A DNA stretch of 64,000 nt from Brasilonema angustatum HA4187-MV1 (lineage in GTDB: Bacteria; Cyanobacteriota; Cyanobacteriia; Cyanobacteriales; Nostocaceae), in contig JAHHGV010000003.1 in assembly GCA_019359695.1 (NCBI GenBank), positions 62,001 through 126,000 on the forward strand, written 5' to 3'. The position numbers and the translations under genes were made by a program. Shown in pieces: positions 45,482 to 54,746 of this stretch. Positions within the stretch are counted from its first letter, which is position 1; every line of letters begins with the position of its first letter. Below the pieces are notes generated by a model. The model was not told the origin of the DNA. It saw nothing but the letters and a program-made list of their open reading frames with translations, and did not search any database.

Positions 45482-45928
45482 CTAGTTGCCAAAAGCATCC
45501 TTGATGCTATCAACAGCGCGTTCAACAGCATTCTTTGTGTTGTCTACAGCTTCTTTAGTCCGAGCGGCATCTTCATCTGCTCTTTGCTCAATTCGAGCCG
45601 CATCTCTGTTTGCTTTGCGCTCAAGAAAACTACCATTATCGGTTGCTTTGTCAACTCGATCAGCATTTTTGTTTGCAGTTTCCTTAACCTTATTTTTCGT
45701 ATCTTCAATGAAACCTTTGGCTCGTCCAGCATCTTCACTGGTTTTACCTTTAACCTGATTATCCAAGTCTGCTGTTGCGATTAAGTTTGTAGCGGGATTA
45801 GCCATTGCTGCGGTGTTCGAGAAAAACGCACCTTGCCAAACGAAGGCGATCGCCAACACACAAAACAGAGTTGTAGCCAGAAAGCGTCCTACAGTCGAAA
45901 GCCGTTTCATCACATCATTCAATTTCAT
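45482..45928 (-). CDS. exported Lys/Asp-rich helical protein (LEA/apolipoprotein-like)
   Basis: Protein of 148 residues. A signal or anchor segment (VGRFLATTLFCVLAIAFVW) is followed by a highly charged amphipathic helix region (VKETANKNADRVDKATDNG, then ADEDAARTKEAVDNTKNAVERAVDSIKDAFG) with an 11-residue-like periodicity. Such proteins are widespread in cyanobacteria and are often tied to desiccation or envelope stress, but this link is by resemblance only. ATG 45928 has a GGAG ten bases before it; a later ATG at 45910 is also possible. Confidence 0.65.
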   Translation of the reverse strand: MKLNDVMKRLSTVGRFLATTLFCVLAIAFVWQGAFFSNTAAMANPATNLIATADLDNQVKGKTSEDAGRAKGFIEDTKNKVKETANKNADRVDKATDNGSFLERKANRDAARIEQRADEDAARTKEAVDNTKNAVERAVDSIKDAFGN

Positions 45929-46193
45929 TGAATACAAGCTCCATTTTTATTTAGCATCCTATTTTTACTTCATCTGGCTCCGAAGTCAAATCGTTCCCCA
46001 GATAGAGGTTCTGCCGTCATAAGTTGTGGATTGAGGCATTGTCCTGTACGATTACCCTAATACCTCCAATCCTCCGGGAAAGACCTGAGGTCTTCCCTAG
46101 AGGGCGTTGGAAACCCTACCAAGAGCGCTCGTCTGACCGTTGGCGTTAGGGTAAACCATGACAAAGCGCGGCACTTGCTTGTCAACATGCTAA

Positions 46194-46219
46194 TGGCGGT
46201 TATTTCTCAATAACCGCCA
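46194..46219. terminator. perfect 11-bp hairpin after the Nif11-like gene
   Basis: TGGCGGTTATT (46194-46204) pairs with AATAACCGCCA (46209-46219) around TCTC. It is 110 bases downstream of the minus-strand Nif11-like gene and could end its transcript, although no T tract follows. The rest of 45938-46328 holds only short GC repeats. Confidence 0.45.
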
Positions 46220-46328
46220 CTAGCGCGAATAAAGATTTCAGACACAATAGCTAGTAAAATCACGAATTGCTAAAAGCTTTCAGATAAACCATATCAAACT
46301 ACATATTTTGAATTTGGTAGTCCATAAT

Positions 46329-46586
46329 TCATACCATATAACGCTGATATTCTGATACATTTAAGGAACTCTCAGAAACACTAGACTCGCCACCAAACCA
46401 TACTTCATCTAAGTCGTGTTCAGTAAATGTATAGCCAAGAGTAGAAGCAAAATGAACAATTTTGGTTTTATCCCAATCCCAAATACCAAATAAGCCTTTA
46501 ACGCAGCACTTCTGGTGATACTGCTCATAAATGACTTGATCCGACATTAAGACCTCGTAAAAAGCATTTACCTGATCCAGCGACAT
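46329..46586 (-). CDS. Nif11-family small protein, possible peptide precursor
   Basis: Protein of 85 residues with the Nif11 domain: SLDQVNAFYEVLMSDQVIYEQYHQK at the start, WDWDKTKIVHFASTLGYTFTEHDLDEVW in the middle, then GGESSVSESSLNVSEYQRYMV. Nif11 domains act either as leaders of ribosomal natural-product precursors or as stand-alone proteins near nitrogen-fixation genes. A Gly-Gly follows the domain, as at processing sites, but the tail of about 20 residues has no Cys and few modifiable positions other than Ser. No modifying enzyme is adjacent. I start at ATG 46586, where the domain begins, with AAAGGGA upstream. Confidence 0.78.
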   Translation of the reverse strand: MSLDQVNAFYEVLMSDQVIYEQYHQKCCVKGLFGIWDWDKTKIVHFASTLGYTFTEHDLDEVWFGGESSVSESSLNVSEYQRYMV

Positions 46587-46847
46587 AGATTTTCCCTTTA
46601 AAGTAATAAAAGTTACATTGATTAACAAAACAATTCCGGTTTTAATAATCTTTTCAACAGTTGTGGGTGGTCATACGGACGAATGTTGAAGACGTTGATT
46701 AGAATCTATTGTTTCTTGACATCCTAGTACTGACATCTATACAAATGGTAATTTAAAGTATGAACTGAAGGCGAAAACAGGAAAAAAGAAGTATAAAATT
46801 TTTCATGACTTTGGACATCTATGTGTCAATTCCTTCATGTTTCATTC

Positions 46848-48566
46848 TTAATGGGTTATTTGTGATGGAGTACAAGGCTGTACTTCATCCCTAAAAAGCC
46901 AGCCTTGAGTTCCATCAGGCAGTTTAACTTCTACAAAATCACCACGTACTTGAACAAATAAAACCATTACGCCTAGATTCAGTTGTTTGACAGCGCCAAT
47001 CTCTGTTTGAGGTTCAGGGCGTAATTTAGCAACAAATCTGCCACCAGGGGGAGAAACAACACGACACAGTTGTGGTTGCTGTGAGATGAAATTCTGTTGT
47101 GCATGACTTCCAATCATGTTGTTAGGATTCAAAAAGCTAAAGCCACCAACAGCACTGATACAAGCTGCTACACTCATCCCAAGTAATTTTGGTACTTTGA
47201 TCGCTGAAGATGATAATACTGACGGAGGAGTCAACAAAACTTCTTGTGAATTTTCTTCAGCCTTCTTGACTTTTGGAATTCGCATCGTCTGGTTAATAGG
47301 TTGTTGCAGTGCGATCGGAACAATCGAGTATTCTATGGGTACGTATCCACCCGGATACTCGTTGCAAACAATGGCACTCACCTGAAAATTTTGTTGCCCC
47401 AAGCGTATATTACTACCAATACGAAGAGGCATTTCGCCTGCTAAAAGTAACTGTCCATCAACAATAGGAGGATTCATCTGGCGCAAATTCCGCAAGTAAA
47501 ATTTCTGCTTTTGCTGATGAAAGAAGATTTCAATATGTAAAGCAGAGACTGTTGGATCTGATATAACAATGTCGCATACTTGAGGATCACGACCAATGCG
47601 GACTCCTCGACTGGGGTTTTTACTTTGTTGCTTTTCAAGAATTTTGCGATTTTTGACTTGTCCATTTTCCTCCCACTCTAAAGAGAGTTCATGAAGGATA
47701 TTTGTGGTAAAACAAGCTTCCTCTGTCGGCAATTTGTCAGGGTTTGTCGCTGATTCCCGTAGCGCTAGCAGCACCTCAGTCGCAGTCTGGTAACGATCTT
47801 TAAAGTGATAGCGCGTCATCTTAGTAAGAATAGCAGCTAACCCCGGACTGACAGTTGCCAGATGTTGCCACAGTATTTCTCCTGTATTGGGATCATCTTG
47901 GAGTTCGTGTGGATGCACCCCTGTCAATCCTTGAATACCCATCATCCCTAGTGCATAAATATCACTACTAGGACGTGGTAAACGTCTGATTTGTTCAGAG
48001 GGCATATATCCCCGAGTTCCGGTGATCAGAGTGATGTGGTTTTGTCTTGTCCCAACCGCTGTTTGACTTTGCAGTTGTTTTATTGCTCCAAAGTCTATCA
48101 GAACTAATTTGTTGTCTGAAGCACGTCTAATAATATTATCTGGTTTGATATCACGATGAATGACCCCATGGCTATGAACAAATTCTAAAATACCCAGTAC
48201 CGAATTTAGCATTTCAAGAATATGGAGTTCCGTCCATATTCTTCCTGGAGGAAACTCCATACTCACAGGATGTCCACTGATAAATTCTTGTGCCAAGTAA
48301 AATTCTTGCTTTTCTTCAAAATAAGCTAAAAGTCTGGGTATTTGGTCGTGGTTGCCCAGCTGTTGCAAAGTTTCAGCTTCTTTTTGAAAAAGCCTTCTGA
48401 CAGATTCTAAAATATCAGGGTCGGTACTAGAAGTTTTGAGATGTTTGAGGACGCATTTAGGGTTCCCAGGGAGGTGAACGTCCTCTGCAATGTAAGTTTG
48501 CCCAAACCCCCCCTCACCCAAGACTTCAAGGACTTTGTAACGTCCTGCTAGTAACTGACCAATCAT
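46848..48566 (-). CDS. Ser/Thr protein kinase with FHA and SH3-like domains
   Basis: Eukaryotic-type kinase of 572 residues. The kinase domain (8-275) shows GEGGFGQTY, VLKHLK, HRDIKPDN and LIDFG, with an activation segment ending GTRGYMPSEQ. An FHA domain (about 305-400, RIGRDPQVCDIVISDPTVSALHIEI) binds phosphothreonine. A short hydrophobic segment (MSVAACISAVGGFSFL) follows, then a C-terminal SH3b-like domain with PGGRFVAKLRPEPQTEIG and GWLF. The architecture suggests a membrane-bound sensor kinase with an outer SH3 part and an inner kinase-FHA part. The target is unknown. Confidence 0.9.
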   Translation of the reverse strand: MIGQLLAGRYKVLEVLGEGGFGQTYIAEDVHLPGNPKCVLKHLKTSSTDPDILESVRRLFQKEAETLQQLGNHDQIPRLLAYFEEKQEFYLAQEFISGHPVSMEFPPGRIWTELHILEMLNSVLGILEFVHSHGVIHRDIKPDNIIRRASDNKLVLIDFGAIKQLQSQTAVGTRQNHITLITGTRGYMPSEQIRRLPRPSSDIYALGMMGIQGLTGVHPHELQDDPNTGEILWQHLATVSPGLAAILTKMTRYHFKDRYQTATEVLLALRESATNPDKLPTEEACFTTNILHELSLEWEENGQVKNRKILEKQQSKNPSRGVRIGRDPQVCDIVISDPTVSALHIEIFFHQQKQKFYLRNLRQMNPPIVDGQLLLAGEMPLRIGSNIRLGQQNFQVSAIVCNEYPGGYVPIEYSIVPIALQQPINQTMRIPKVKKAEENSQEVLLTPPSVLSSSAIKVPKLLGMSVAACISAVGGFSFLNPNNMIGSHAQQNFISQQPQLCRVVSPPGGRFVAKLRPEPQTEIGAVKQLNLGVMVLFVQVRGDFVEVKLPDGTQGWLFRDEVQPCTPSQITH

Positions 48567-49242
48567 GTTGTAACGGTGATTTAAAAAAATAACTGTAACG
48601 CTTTTACATTTAGAGACTCAAAGAAAAAGTGAAGTCAAAAAATATATTTTTTGATTTCTATACTCTCTCTTTTACTTCTCGTTTAGACTTTATACTCTTC
48701 TACCTATTTGGTAAGGTTTATAACTACAGAAAAGTTTGATGAATGACATCAAGACATTTTATCAAACTTTTCAGAGTGCCTGCTTTTCCTAACAATTTTT
48801 GTGAAAATGAGGTATATCATGGGTAGTTAATCCTATTCTCTTTATCACAGTAACTTGAATAAAAAGCTTTGTGATGTTCATTAGGCAGAGATAAATAAGA
48901 TGATCCTGGTACATTAATGAATAACAAATCCAAGACACTAATGTTGCCAGTTTGGCATACTTCACAAAAATTCATTAATTGATTGTAAGTTTAATAACTA
49001 ACTTATATCGTCAATTTTATAGCAATTTCGATCAGATACGTAAGTAATCTTTGGTTTGCCTAAAAAAGATTCATAAAATCACAGGTAAAAATATCAACAC
49101 ATAAGTAGTTATTGGTAGTTTAATTTTAAATTAAAGCTAATAAGAACTAGAAAAAATACGGGTAGTCACTAGTTTTCTTTACTCAATTCCCATCAACACG
49201 ATATTTATTTTTTAATATTTGTAGGAAAATAGCTTGTAATAT
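48567..49242. other. divergent intergenic region with one long hairpin
   Basis: No gene is recognised between the kinase (minus) and the next gene (plus). GAAAAGTTTGAT (48729-48740) pairs exactly with ATCAAACTTTTC (48761-48772). The rest is AT-rich with no strong motif. Both promoters should be here. Confidence 0.45.
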
Positions 49243-49734
49243 ATGCAAAAAGAGTCAGAAAATAATTTATGTCTGAACGAGAGTGTTTCTATTATGCATA
49301 ACTCTTTTCGGCTAAATTTTTGTACTATTGGTATCGTCAGCTTCTTGACAATACACGGGTGCATGTTACAGCAAAATTTAGATAACGCCAAAATTGAGTT
49401 GAAGAAAACCCAACAAAATCTTGAAAAAGTACACAGCCAGCTAAATGATAATAACCAACAACTTCAAAGCCTCCGCCAGAGACTCAACAAAAAAAATTCA
49501 GACATTGTGATTATGAATATTTGTCTAGAAGGTGTAGGACGGGCGTTGTCAGATATGGGAAATGACAATCGTCCTGGAGCATTCTTTGAGTTATCATCTG
49601 TAGTGCTGCAATGTCGCCTAGCAGACAAAATTGCAGAAAAAACACGTGTTGAACAGAGCCAATCAGCCTCTGTAGAAGCTCACACTTCAGTCAAGAATGT
49701 CAGTCAGTGGACTTCTGGTAAAGGTAGTCAGTAA
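49243..49734 (+). CDS. hypothetical coiled-coil protein with N-terminal membrane segment
   Basis: Protein of 163 residues. A hydrophobic segment (FCTIGIVSFLTIHGCML, about 26-43) could be a signal or lipoprotein anchor; the Cys is preceded by IHG, which is only loosely like a lipobox. A predicted coiled coil follows (LDNAKIELKKTQQNLEKVH and onward, about 47-90), then a polar tail. I do not recognise a family. The start is uncertain: ATG 49243 or ATG 49294 (MHNSFRLNF), the latter placing the membrane segment nearer the N-terminus. Confidence 0.5.
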   Translation: MQKESENNLCLNESVSIMHNSFRLNFCTIGIVSFLTIHGCMLQQNLDNAKIELKKTQQNLEKVHSQLNDNNQQLQSLRQRLNKKNSDIVIMNICLEGVGRALSDMGNDNRPGAFFELSSVVLQCRLADKIAEKTRVEQSQSASVEAHTSVKNVSQWTSGKGSQ

Positions 49735-50155
49735 GTGAAGTAGATTGTTTGCCCATAATAATACCAATTCAACAAATGATTGCTACGCATGTATAAACCC
49801 TAAAAAACATCTTTATGTTGTATACTAGTTGACTTCAGACAGAGGCGATTTTTCGTCAATAACACGGGCTTAGAACCCGTTAACTTGTGAGACCAGCGCT
49901 ATGCAGTCCTTGTTTCCCGACGTAGGCGACGGGCGTTCTCAGAGGGTGATTTTGCACCGCAATTTTTACAGGTGAAATGAAGCGGCGATGCTCCAGCAGG
50001 GAGCCGCTTCGCGATCGCTTGACCCATGTTAAAGATTTAAGCAATATTGCTCATTGACAAATGCAGTATTGTCTTAAATTGTCACGAATGGTCTTTAGTA
50101 ATAATATTGGGAATCAAGAACACAAGCAGTAACTGTAGCTCTGAGAATTTGACCA
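49735..50155. repeat. intergenic region with short palindromes
   Basis: No gene is seen. ACGGGCTTAGAACCCGT (49862-49878) is a hairpin. GC-rich repeat text with a HIP1-like GCGATCGC follows near 50010. Nothing else is recognised. Confidence 0.4.
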
Positions 50156-50944
50156 ATGATCATCTTCTACGAACACCCGCTATCTCCGTATGCACAGAAG
50201 ACCAAAATCGCCTTGCGCGAAAAGGGGGTTGAATTTGAGATCAAGACGCCTGACGTGAGTGGGGGCGGGTTTGGGGGCAGCGAGTTTCTGGAAGCCAATC
50301 CTCGTGCGGAGATGCCAGTCCTCATTGACGGCGACGTCAAGATTTTCGACTCTACAATCATCCTTGAGTACATCGAAGACAAATGGTCCGCGCAACCGCT
50401 ATTGCCGAGCAATCCGGCAGATCGAGCCCGTGTCCGCATGATTGAAGAGGTCATGGACACTTACTACGAGCCGATCAACTGGGGGGTGATGGAAATCAAC
50501 TTGTTTGGGCGGGCGAAGGGTTCGCTTGCTGAAAAGATCGTTGGGAATGCCAAACAACAGGCTGCGAAGTGCCGTGAATGGCTGACGAAGCAGCTAGGCG
50601 ATCGCGAATGGTTCAACGGCGACCGTTTTGGCTGGAGCGATCTTTGTGTCGTTCCTCACATTAACTCGTCGTCATTCATATTCGGGATTGCACCAGAAGC
50701 AAACTCTCCACTTGCCGATTGGTTCAAGCGCGTTAGTGTGCGTCCAAGCGTCGCTCAAACGTTGCAGGAAGCAAACGACTCAGTTGCTGGATTGGAGCAA
50801 TTTTCGCATTTCGTTGAACAAGGTTTGTTCAAACGTCAATACCGTGACCATCGTCTTGAGTGGATGATTCGTATGGGTGGACTCCAAGTTGTACTTGACG
50901 GCATTGAGAAAGACAACATCCGATTCGGTAACGATTTCTCTTGA
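50156..50944 (+). CDS. glutathione S-transferase family protein
   Basis: GST of 262 residues. The thioredoxin-like N-domain has IIFYEHPLSPYAQKTKIALREKG and the glutathione-binding PVLIDGDVKIFDSTIILEYIEDKW. The helical C-domain (95-215) carries WFNGDRFGWSDLCVVPHI. The catalytic position after the first strand holds Ser-Pro-Tyr. It conjugates or reduces electrophiles with glutathione; the exact substrate is unknown. Codon use is richer in G and C (GGGGGCGGG, GACGGCGACG) than in neighbouring genes, suggesting transfer from another bacterium. The C-terminal 40 residues extend beyond the usual GST length. Confidence 0.85.
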   Translation: MIIFYEHPLSPYAQKTKIALREKGVEFEIKTPDVSGGGFGGSEFLEANPRAEMPVLIDGDVKIFDSTIILEYIEDKWSAQPLLPSNPADRARVRMIEEVMDTYYEPINWGVMEINLFGRAKGSLAEKIVGNAKQQAAKCREWLTKQLGDREWFNGDRFGWSDLCVVPHINSSSFIFGIAPEANSPLADWFKRVSVRPSVAQTLQEANDSVAGLEQFSHFVEQGLFKRQYRDHRLEWMIRMGGLQVVLDGIEKDNIRFGNDFS

Positions 50945-51056
50945 GAAAAACTATAATACTTTGCGACACCAAAAGCCTCAAAGGATTTTCGACGTTGCGG
51001 AATCAAGGTATGAATTACTGTTGACCCACATTCAGGACATTGCATAAGAATTGACC

Positions 51057-51764
51057 TTAATTCATACTGCCATTATGCAACGCCGCAACTTCTTCTAGTT
51101 TTTTTGCATCAAGTATCGTTATCTTTCCACCCCGACTGTAAGCAATGACTGACTTAAGACTTTTAATTAAGCGTACGCACTCTTCATAAGTAATGCCAAT
51201 ACTACGTGCAATTCGATAGTAAGGCAATTGGATTTTCAAAACTTCTCCTTGCGGAGTTGACTCTGTACCATCATGCTTAGCAAAATATTGAATTATTCTT
51301 ACCAACCTGACAATGGCTCTTTCAGAAACTAATCCATGAACTGTTTCATGCAATTGCTGAATTCTCGAATTAAAAACCATCAGCATCCGTAGAGCAATAT
51401 CAGGGTTTTCTTGAATAGCTTTGAGTAGAGTATCTCGTTGTACAGTCAAAATCTCACAATCACTCAAAGCTGTCACGGTTGCAGGCGCAATACCATTTCC
51501 TAACAGTGCAGGATCAGCAAAAATTTCCCCAGCAGAAAGCGTGCGAAGAATCGTTTCTTTCCCCGTTCCTGCTGTTTTTGTCATTTGAATCGAACCACTA
51601 ACTAAAGCAAACAATACATCTGGTAGAGCATCGCCTTCATGCAGGATAATTTCTCCCTTAAGATAACGTCGCACTTGGGTGTGAGGCTGCAAACTCAATT
51701 TATCTGAAGGCTCTAAACCTACAAACACGGCAATTTGTGAAATTTGTTCAATGCTTGCCTGCAT
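51057..51764 (-). CDS. Crp/Fnr-family transcription regulator
   Basis: Regulator of 235 residues with a cyclic-nucleotide-binding domain (about 10-125, KGEIILHEGDALPDVLFALVSGSI, later LSAGEIFADPALLG) and a C-terminal winged helix (about 150-220) with ITYEECVRLIKSLKSVIAYSRGG as recognition region. The phosphate-binding cassette lacks the classic RxSA cAMP signature, so the ligand may not be cAMP. It lies 20 bases from the amidase on the same strand, downstream of it, so the two may be co-transcribed. Confidence 0.85.
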   Translation of the reverse strand: MQASIEQISQIAVFVGLEPSDKLSLQPHTQVRRYLKGEIILHEGDALPDVLFALVSGSIQMTKTAGTGKETILRTLSAGEIFADPALLGNGIAPATVTALSDCEILTVQRDTLLKAIQENPDIALRMLMVFNSRIQQLHETVHGLVSERAIVRLVRIIQYFAKHDGTESTPQGEVLKIQLPYYRIARSIGITYEECVRLIKSLKSVIAYSRGGKITILDAKKLEEVAALHNGSMN

Positions 51765-51783
51765 AATGATTTAGGAAAATTAT

Positions 51784-53178
51784 TCATCCTAAAGCTGGAC
51801 GATGCTGAATCCAAGGTTTTGCGGCTTCCAGTTGTGCTGCTAAGCTAATGAGAGTGGCTTCGGCTGCGGGACGTCCCACCAACTGGACGCTCATCGGTAA
51901 ACCTAGCTCATCAAAACCTACAGGAAGAGCGATCGCCGGTTGTCCAGTTGCATTCGCTCGTGGACAAGGTGCAACCCAACCAACAATCTTTTGGAATGTC
52001 TCTTCTGGACTCAAGTTTGCCCACTCTCCCACGCGAATGGGTGAATGTAAGTAAACTGGCAACACAAGCACATCAATCGTGTCGAATAATGCGACAATTT
52101 GTCGTGCGACCACCTGCATTTGGGAAACTGCTTGCAGATACTCACCCGCAGAACCAGTTCTAGCCAACAACCAACGATTCAATGGCTGTAAAGCCTCAGC
52201 AGGTATTCCCGACGCAGCGATACTCGTTTGCCAAACAAATTGAAATGGTTCAGCTAATCCACTAAGATCTATGCTTGTCGCATCAACTGTGTGACCAAGT
52301 TCTTGCAATAATTGTACTGTTTGCAGAACGCCTTGCTCACAGTTAGCATCAGCTTTCCCTATAGGAGGGGTACTTGTTGCATAAGCAATTCGCAAACGAC
52401 CAGGTGTTTCTTTTGTATAAGCAACAAACGATGGTTCTGGATTGGGTAACCAATATGGATCACCCGTGACGTATCCAGACATGACATCTAAAAGAGCAGC
52501 CGCATCAGCAACAGTACGTGCTATTGGACCATTCGTTGCAATACCACTGAGGCGATCGCCCACCGGTGCATGAGTCACCCGTCCTCTTGATGGCTTGATT
52601 CCCACTAAACCACAACAAGCTGCAGGACCACGAATTGAACCACCACCATCAGAACCTTGAGCGATCGCACATAATCCTGCTGCTACTGCAGCGGCTGCAC
52701 CACCGCTAGAACCACCTGGAGTGTAGTCCAAATTCCACGGATTTCTGGCTGGAGGAAAACCCGTAGGTTCTGTGTAAGGAAATGAACCAAATTCTGAAGT
52801 TGCTGTTTTACCCAAAAGAATAAATCCAGCTTGCTTAATCTTGACTACGACACCATCATCATAGTCAGGAATATTATTCAGTAATGCGGGATTTCCGTAA
52901 GTACAAGGGACACCTGCAACAGGGTTGAGGTCTTTGATAGAAATTGGCACTCCAAAAAACGGTGGTAGTTCCGAGGTATTAGAAAGTATTTCTGTTTTGG
53001 CTTTAGCATCTGCGATCGCTTGTTCTGCCATCACCGTAAAATAACTTCCCAACTGAGGATTCAACCTAGAAATACGTTCTAAATAAACTTCCACCAACTC
53101 CAACGGCGATACCTCTCGGTGTCGGATTAACTGTGCTTGTTCTAGTGCTGAAGTAAAAGCGAGATCAACTTTATTCAT
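51784..53178 (-). CDS. amidase (amidase signature family)
   Basis: Amidase signature hydrolase of 464 residues. The catalytic triad region is visible: Lys in PISIKDL near residue 82, cis-Ser in GGSSGGAAAAVAAG near 157, and the nucleophile Ser in DGGGSIRGPAACCGLVGIKPSRGR near 181. GatA-like and general amidases share this fold. The lack of gatB/gatC neighbours, and SDGGGSIR rather than the GatA SDTGGSIR, argue for a general amidase. The substrate is unknown. A second, broken copy of its first codons lies at 54409-54456. Confidence 0.88.
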   Translation of the reverse strand: MNKVDLAFTSALEQAQLIRHREVSPLELVEVYLERISRLNPQLGSYFTVMAEQAIADAKAKTEILSNTSELPPFFGVPISIKDLNPVAGVPCTYGNPALLNNIPDYDDGVVVKIKQAGFILLGKTATSEFGSFPYTEPTGFPPARNPWNLDYTPGGSSGGAAAAVAAGLCAIAQGSDGGGSIRGPAACCGLVGIKPSRGRVTHAPVGDRLSGIATNGPIARTVADAAALLDVMSGYVTGDPYWLPNPEPSFVAYTKETPGRLRIAYATSTPPIGKADANCEQGVLQTVQLLQELGHTVDATSIDLSGLAEPFQFVWQTSIAASGIPAEALQPLNRWLLARTGSAGEYLQAVSQMQVVARQIVALFDTIDVLVLPVYLHSPIRVGEWANLSPEETFQKIVGWVAPCPRANATGQPAIALPVGFDELGLPMSVQLVGRPAAEATLISLAAQLEAAKPWIQHRPALG

Positions 53179-53201
53179 TGAAACAAGACCTCTTAAACAA
53201 A

Positions 53202-53222
53202 AATCCCCTGTTTTTGGGGATT
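53202..53222. terminator. hairpin upstream of the amidase gene
   Basis: AATCCCC (53202-53208) pairs with GGGGATT (53216-53222) around TGTTTTT. On the minus strand it sits in the amidase leader, 24 bases before the start codon, so it may be regulatory rather than a terminator. The remaining bases to 53540 are AT-rich with no gene. Confidence 0.4.
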
Positions 53223-53540
53223 GGATTTTGTTTTACACTCTCAAAAAGGTTACAATTTTTACGTTTTATAACCAAAAGAGAATTTTGTATATCCAGGGTT
53301 ATATTACACTAGTTCTATTGTATTTACGTTTTCGTTGGAAACGCGATTTTTCACAAACACTGGGTTTCTCAAATCCTGCATTTCCTCGCATCAATATTTA
53401 TGTTGCTGTCAAAAAGGTCATCTTTGCTTGTAAAATTTGAGAATTTGATGGAAGCTAAACAAGGGCAAGCGCTGAAACATACTTACTTGCCAGCATATAC
53501 AATCATTTACATATTTTCCTAAGTTCAGGATAAAATTGAG

Positions 53541-54398
53541 ATGTATTTCCATCGCTACGACAATCTTCGTCGGATTCAGCAACTCGATCCCATACAAGAC
53601 CACTGTGAGATTTATCATCTTATGTTGGGCTACGAATTTCCTTGGGACGTGCAGAAATCGCACGAAATTGCCCTGATGAAAACTTACTGTGTTGCCAGTA
53701 TCTCTAAATTACTGGATAAAACCGGGGAGTTTCACAAACGTCCGCAAAAACGTTACGACGATACAGCAATAATTATTGTAGAGTTTTGCAAGTGGGGTTA
53801 CGACAGCGAGCGAGGTCGTCAAGCCATTCAACACATGAATGCTATCCACTCCCGCTTCAAGATTGACAATGCAGATTTCCTCTACGTACTTTCGACGTTT
53901 ATTTATGAACCCGTCCGTTGGAATGCCCGTTTTGGCTGGCGGCTGATGTGCGAACAAGAAAGATTAGCCTCATTTTACTTTTGGCGGGAAGTCGGTAAGC
54001 GGATGCATATTGAAAATATTCCAGAAACCTACGAGGAATTGGAACAGTATAACCTCGACTACGAACGCACCCAGTTTTGTTATTCAGACACGAATCGTCG
54101 AGTAGGTGAAGCAACTCGTGATTTATTTTTGAGTTGGTTTCCCAAGTGGATGGAATCGTCTCTCAAACCTGTAACTTATACTTTATTTGATGACACAATG
54201 CTCAATGCGTTTGGTTTTGAACATCCTTCCCAGTTGCTGCGAATGGGTGTAGAAACCAGCTTGAAAATTCGTGGTAGAGTATTGCGTTTCTTACCACCTC
54301 GCAATTCGTCTAACTTCTTTATCGACTCTCCAATCCGCAGTTATCCTAGTGGATATGAGATAGCAAATTTGGGGTCAGTAGAAAAAAAGAGAAGTTAA
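53541..54398 (+). CDS. DUF2236 / MpaB-family oxygenase-like protein
   Basis: Helical protein of 285 residues matching the DUF2236 (oxygenase MpaB/rubber oxygenase Lcp) family. It has YHLMLGYEFPWDVQKSHEIALMKTYCVASISKLLDKTGEF, then GRQAIQHMNAIHSRFKIDNADFLYVLSTFIYEPVRW near residue 92, and WFPKWMESSLKP near 200. Conserved His (QHMNAIHSRF) and Arg/Tyr positions are those that hold haem or contact substrate in characterised relatives. The substrate here is unknown. The gene lies between the amidase and a duplicated piece of the amidase start, so it may have arrived with a rearrangement. Confidence 0.75.
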   Translation: MYFHRYDNLRRIQQLDPIQDHCEIYHLMLGYEFPWDVQKSHEIALMKTYCVASISKLLDKTGEFHKRPQKRYDDTAIIIVEFCKWGYDSERGRQAIQHMNAIHSRFKIDNADFLYVLSTFIYEPVRWNARFGWRLMCEQERLASFYFWREVGKRMHIENIPETYEELEQYNLDYERTQFCYSDTNRRVGEATRDLFLSWFPKWMESSLKPVTYTLFDDTMLNAFGFEHPSQLLRMGVETSLKIRGRVLRFLPPRNSSNFFIDSPIRSYPSGYEIANLGSVEKKRS

Positions 54399-54408
54399 AT
54401 ATTTTCTA

Positions 54409-54456
54409 CCAAGTTTGTTCTAGTGCTGGAGTAAAAGCGAAATAAATTTTATTCAT
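54409..54456 (-). pseudogene. duplicate of the first codons of the amidase gene
   Basis: Read on the minus strand from ATG 54456 this gives MNKIYFAFTPALEQ and then a stop. The intact amidase begins MNKVDLAFTSALEQ, and the DNA around the two sites matches over about 45 bases (TTGTTCTAGTGCTG.AGTAAAAGCGA). The copy is therefore the leftover start of a second amidase gene. The rest of 54457-54746 holds no gene. Confidence 0.7.
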
Positions 54457-54746
54457 TATTCATTCAAGGGTGCTGGGTACTGGGGACTGGAGACTGGTTA
54501 CCTTGTTCACATCTGTTTCAACCATAAGAGATAGCTTGCAAAAGTGCTGCTGCGAATGAATAACCAGTTATCATTGTTGCTTGAGACACCAAGTCATCAG
54601 TGGTTGACATCCTCCTGCAGACTTATGGCATTCCAAAGCTAAATTACAGCAAATACCTAATCCCCGATTATAATCCACGAAAGATTTACACTTTTTAAGC
54701 GCTTTCTAACATCTGTGAATAAACCCTTACTCCCCAAGTTGCTGCT

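Noticed and set aside
50836..51045. Minus-strand frame starting MQCPECGS next to the Crp gene
   Set aside because: The CxxC start resembles IS1 InsA zinc fingers, but the remainder overlaps the GST gene antisense and does not continue the match.
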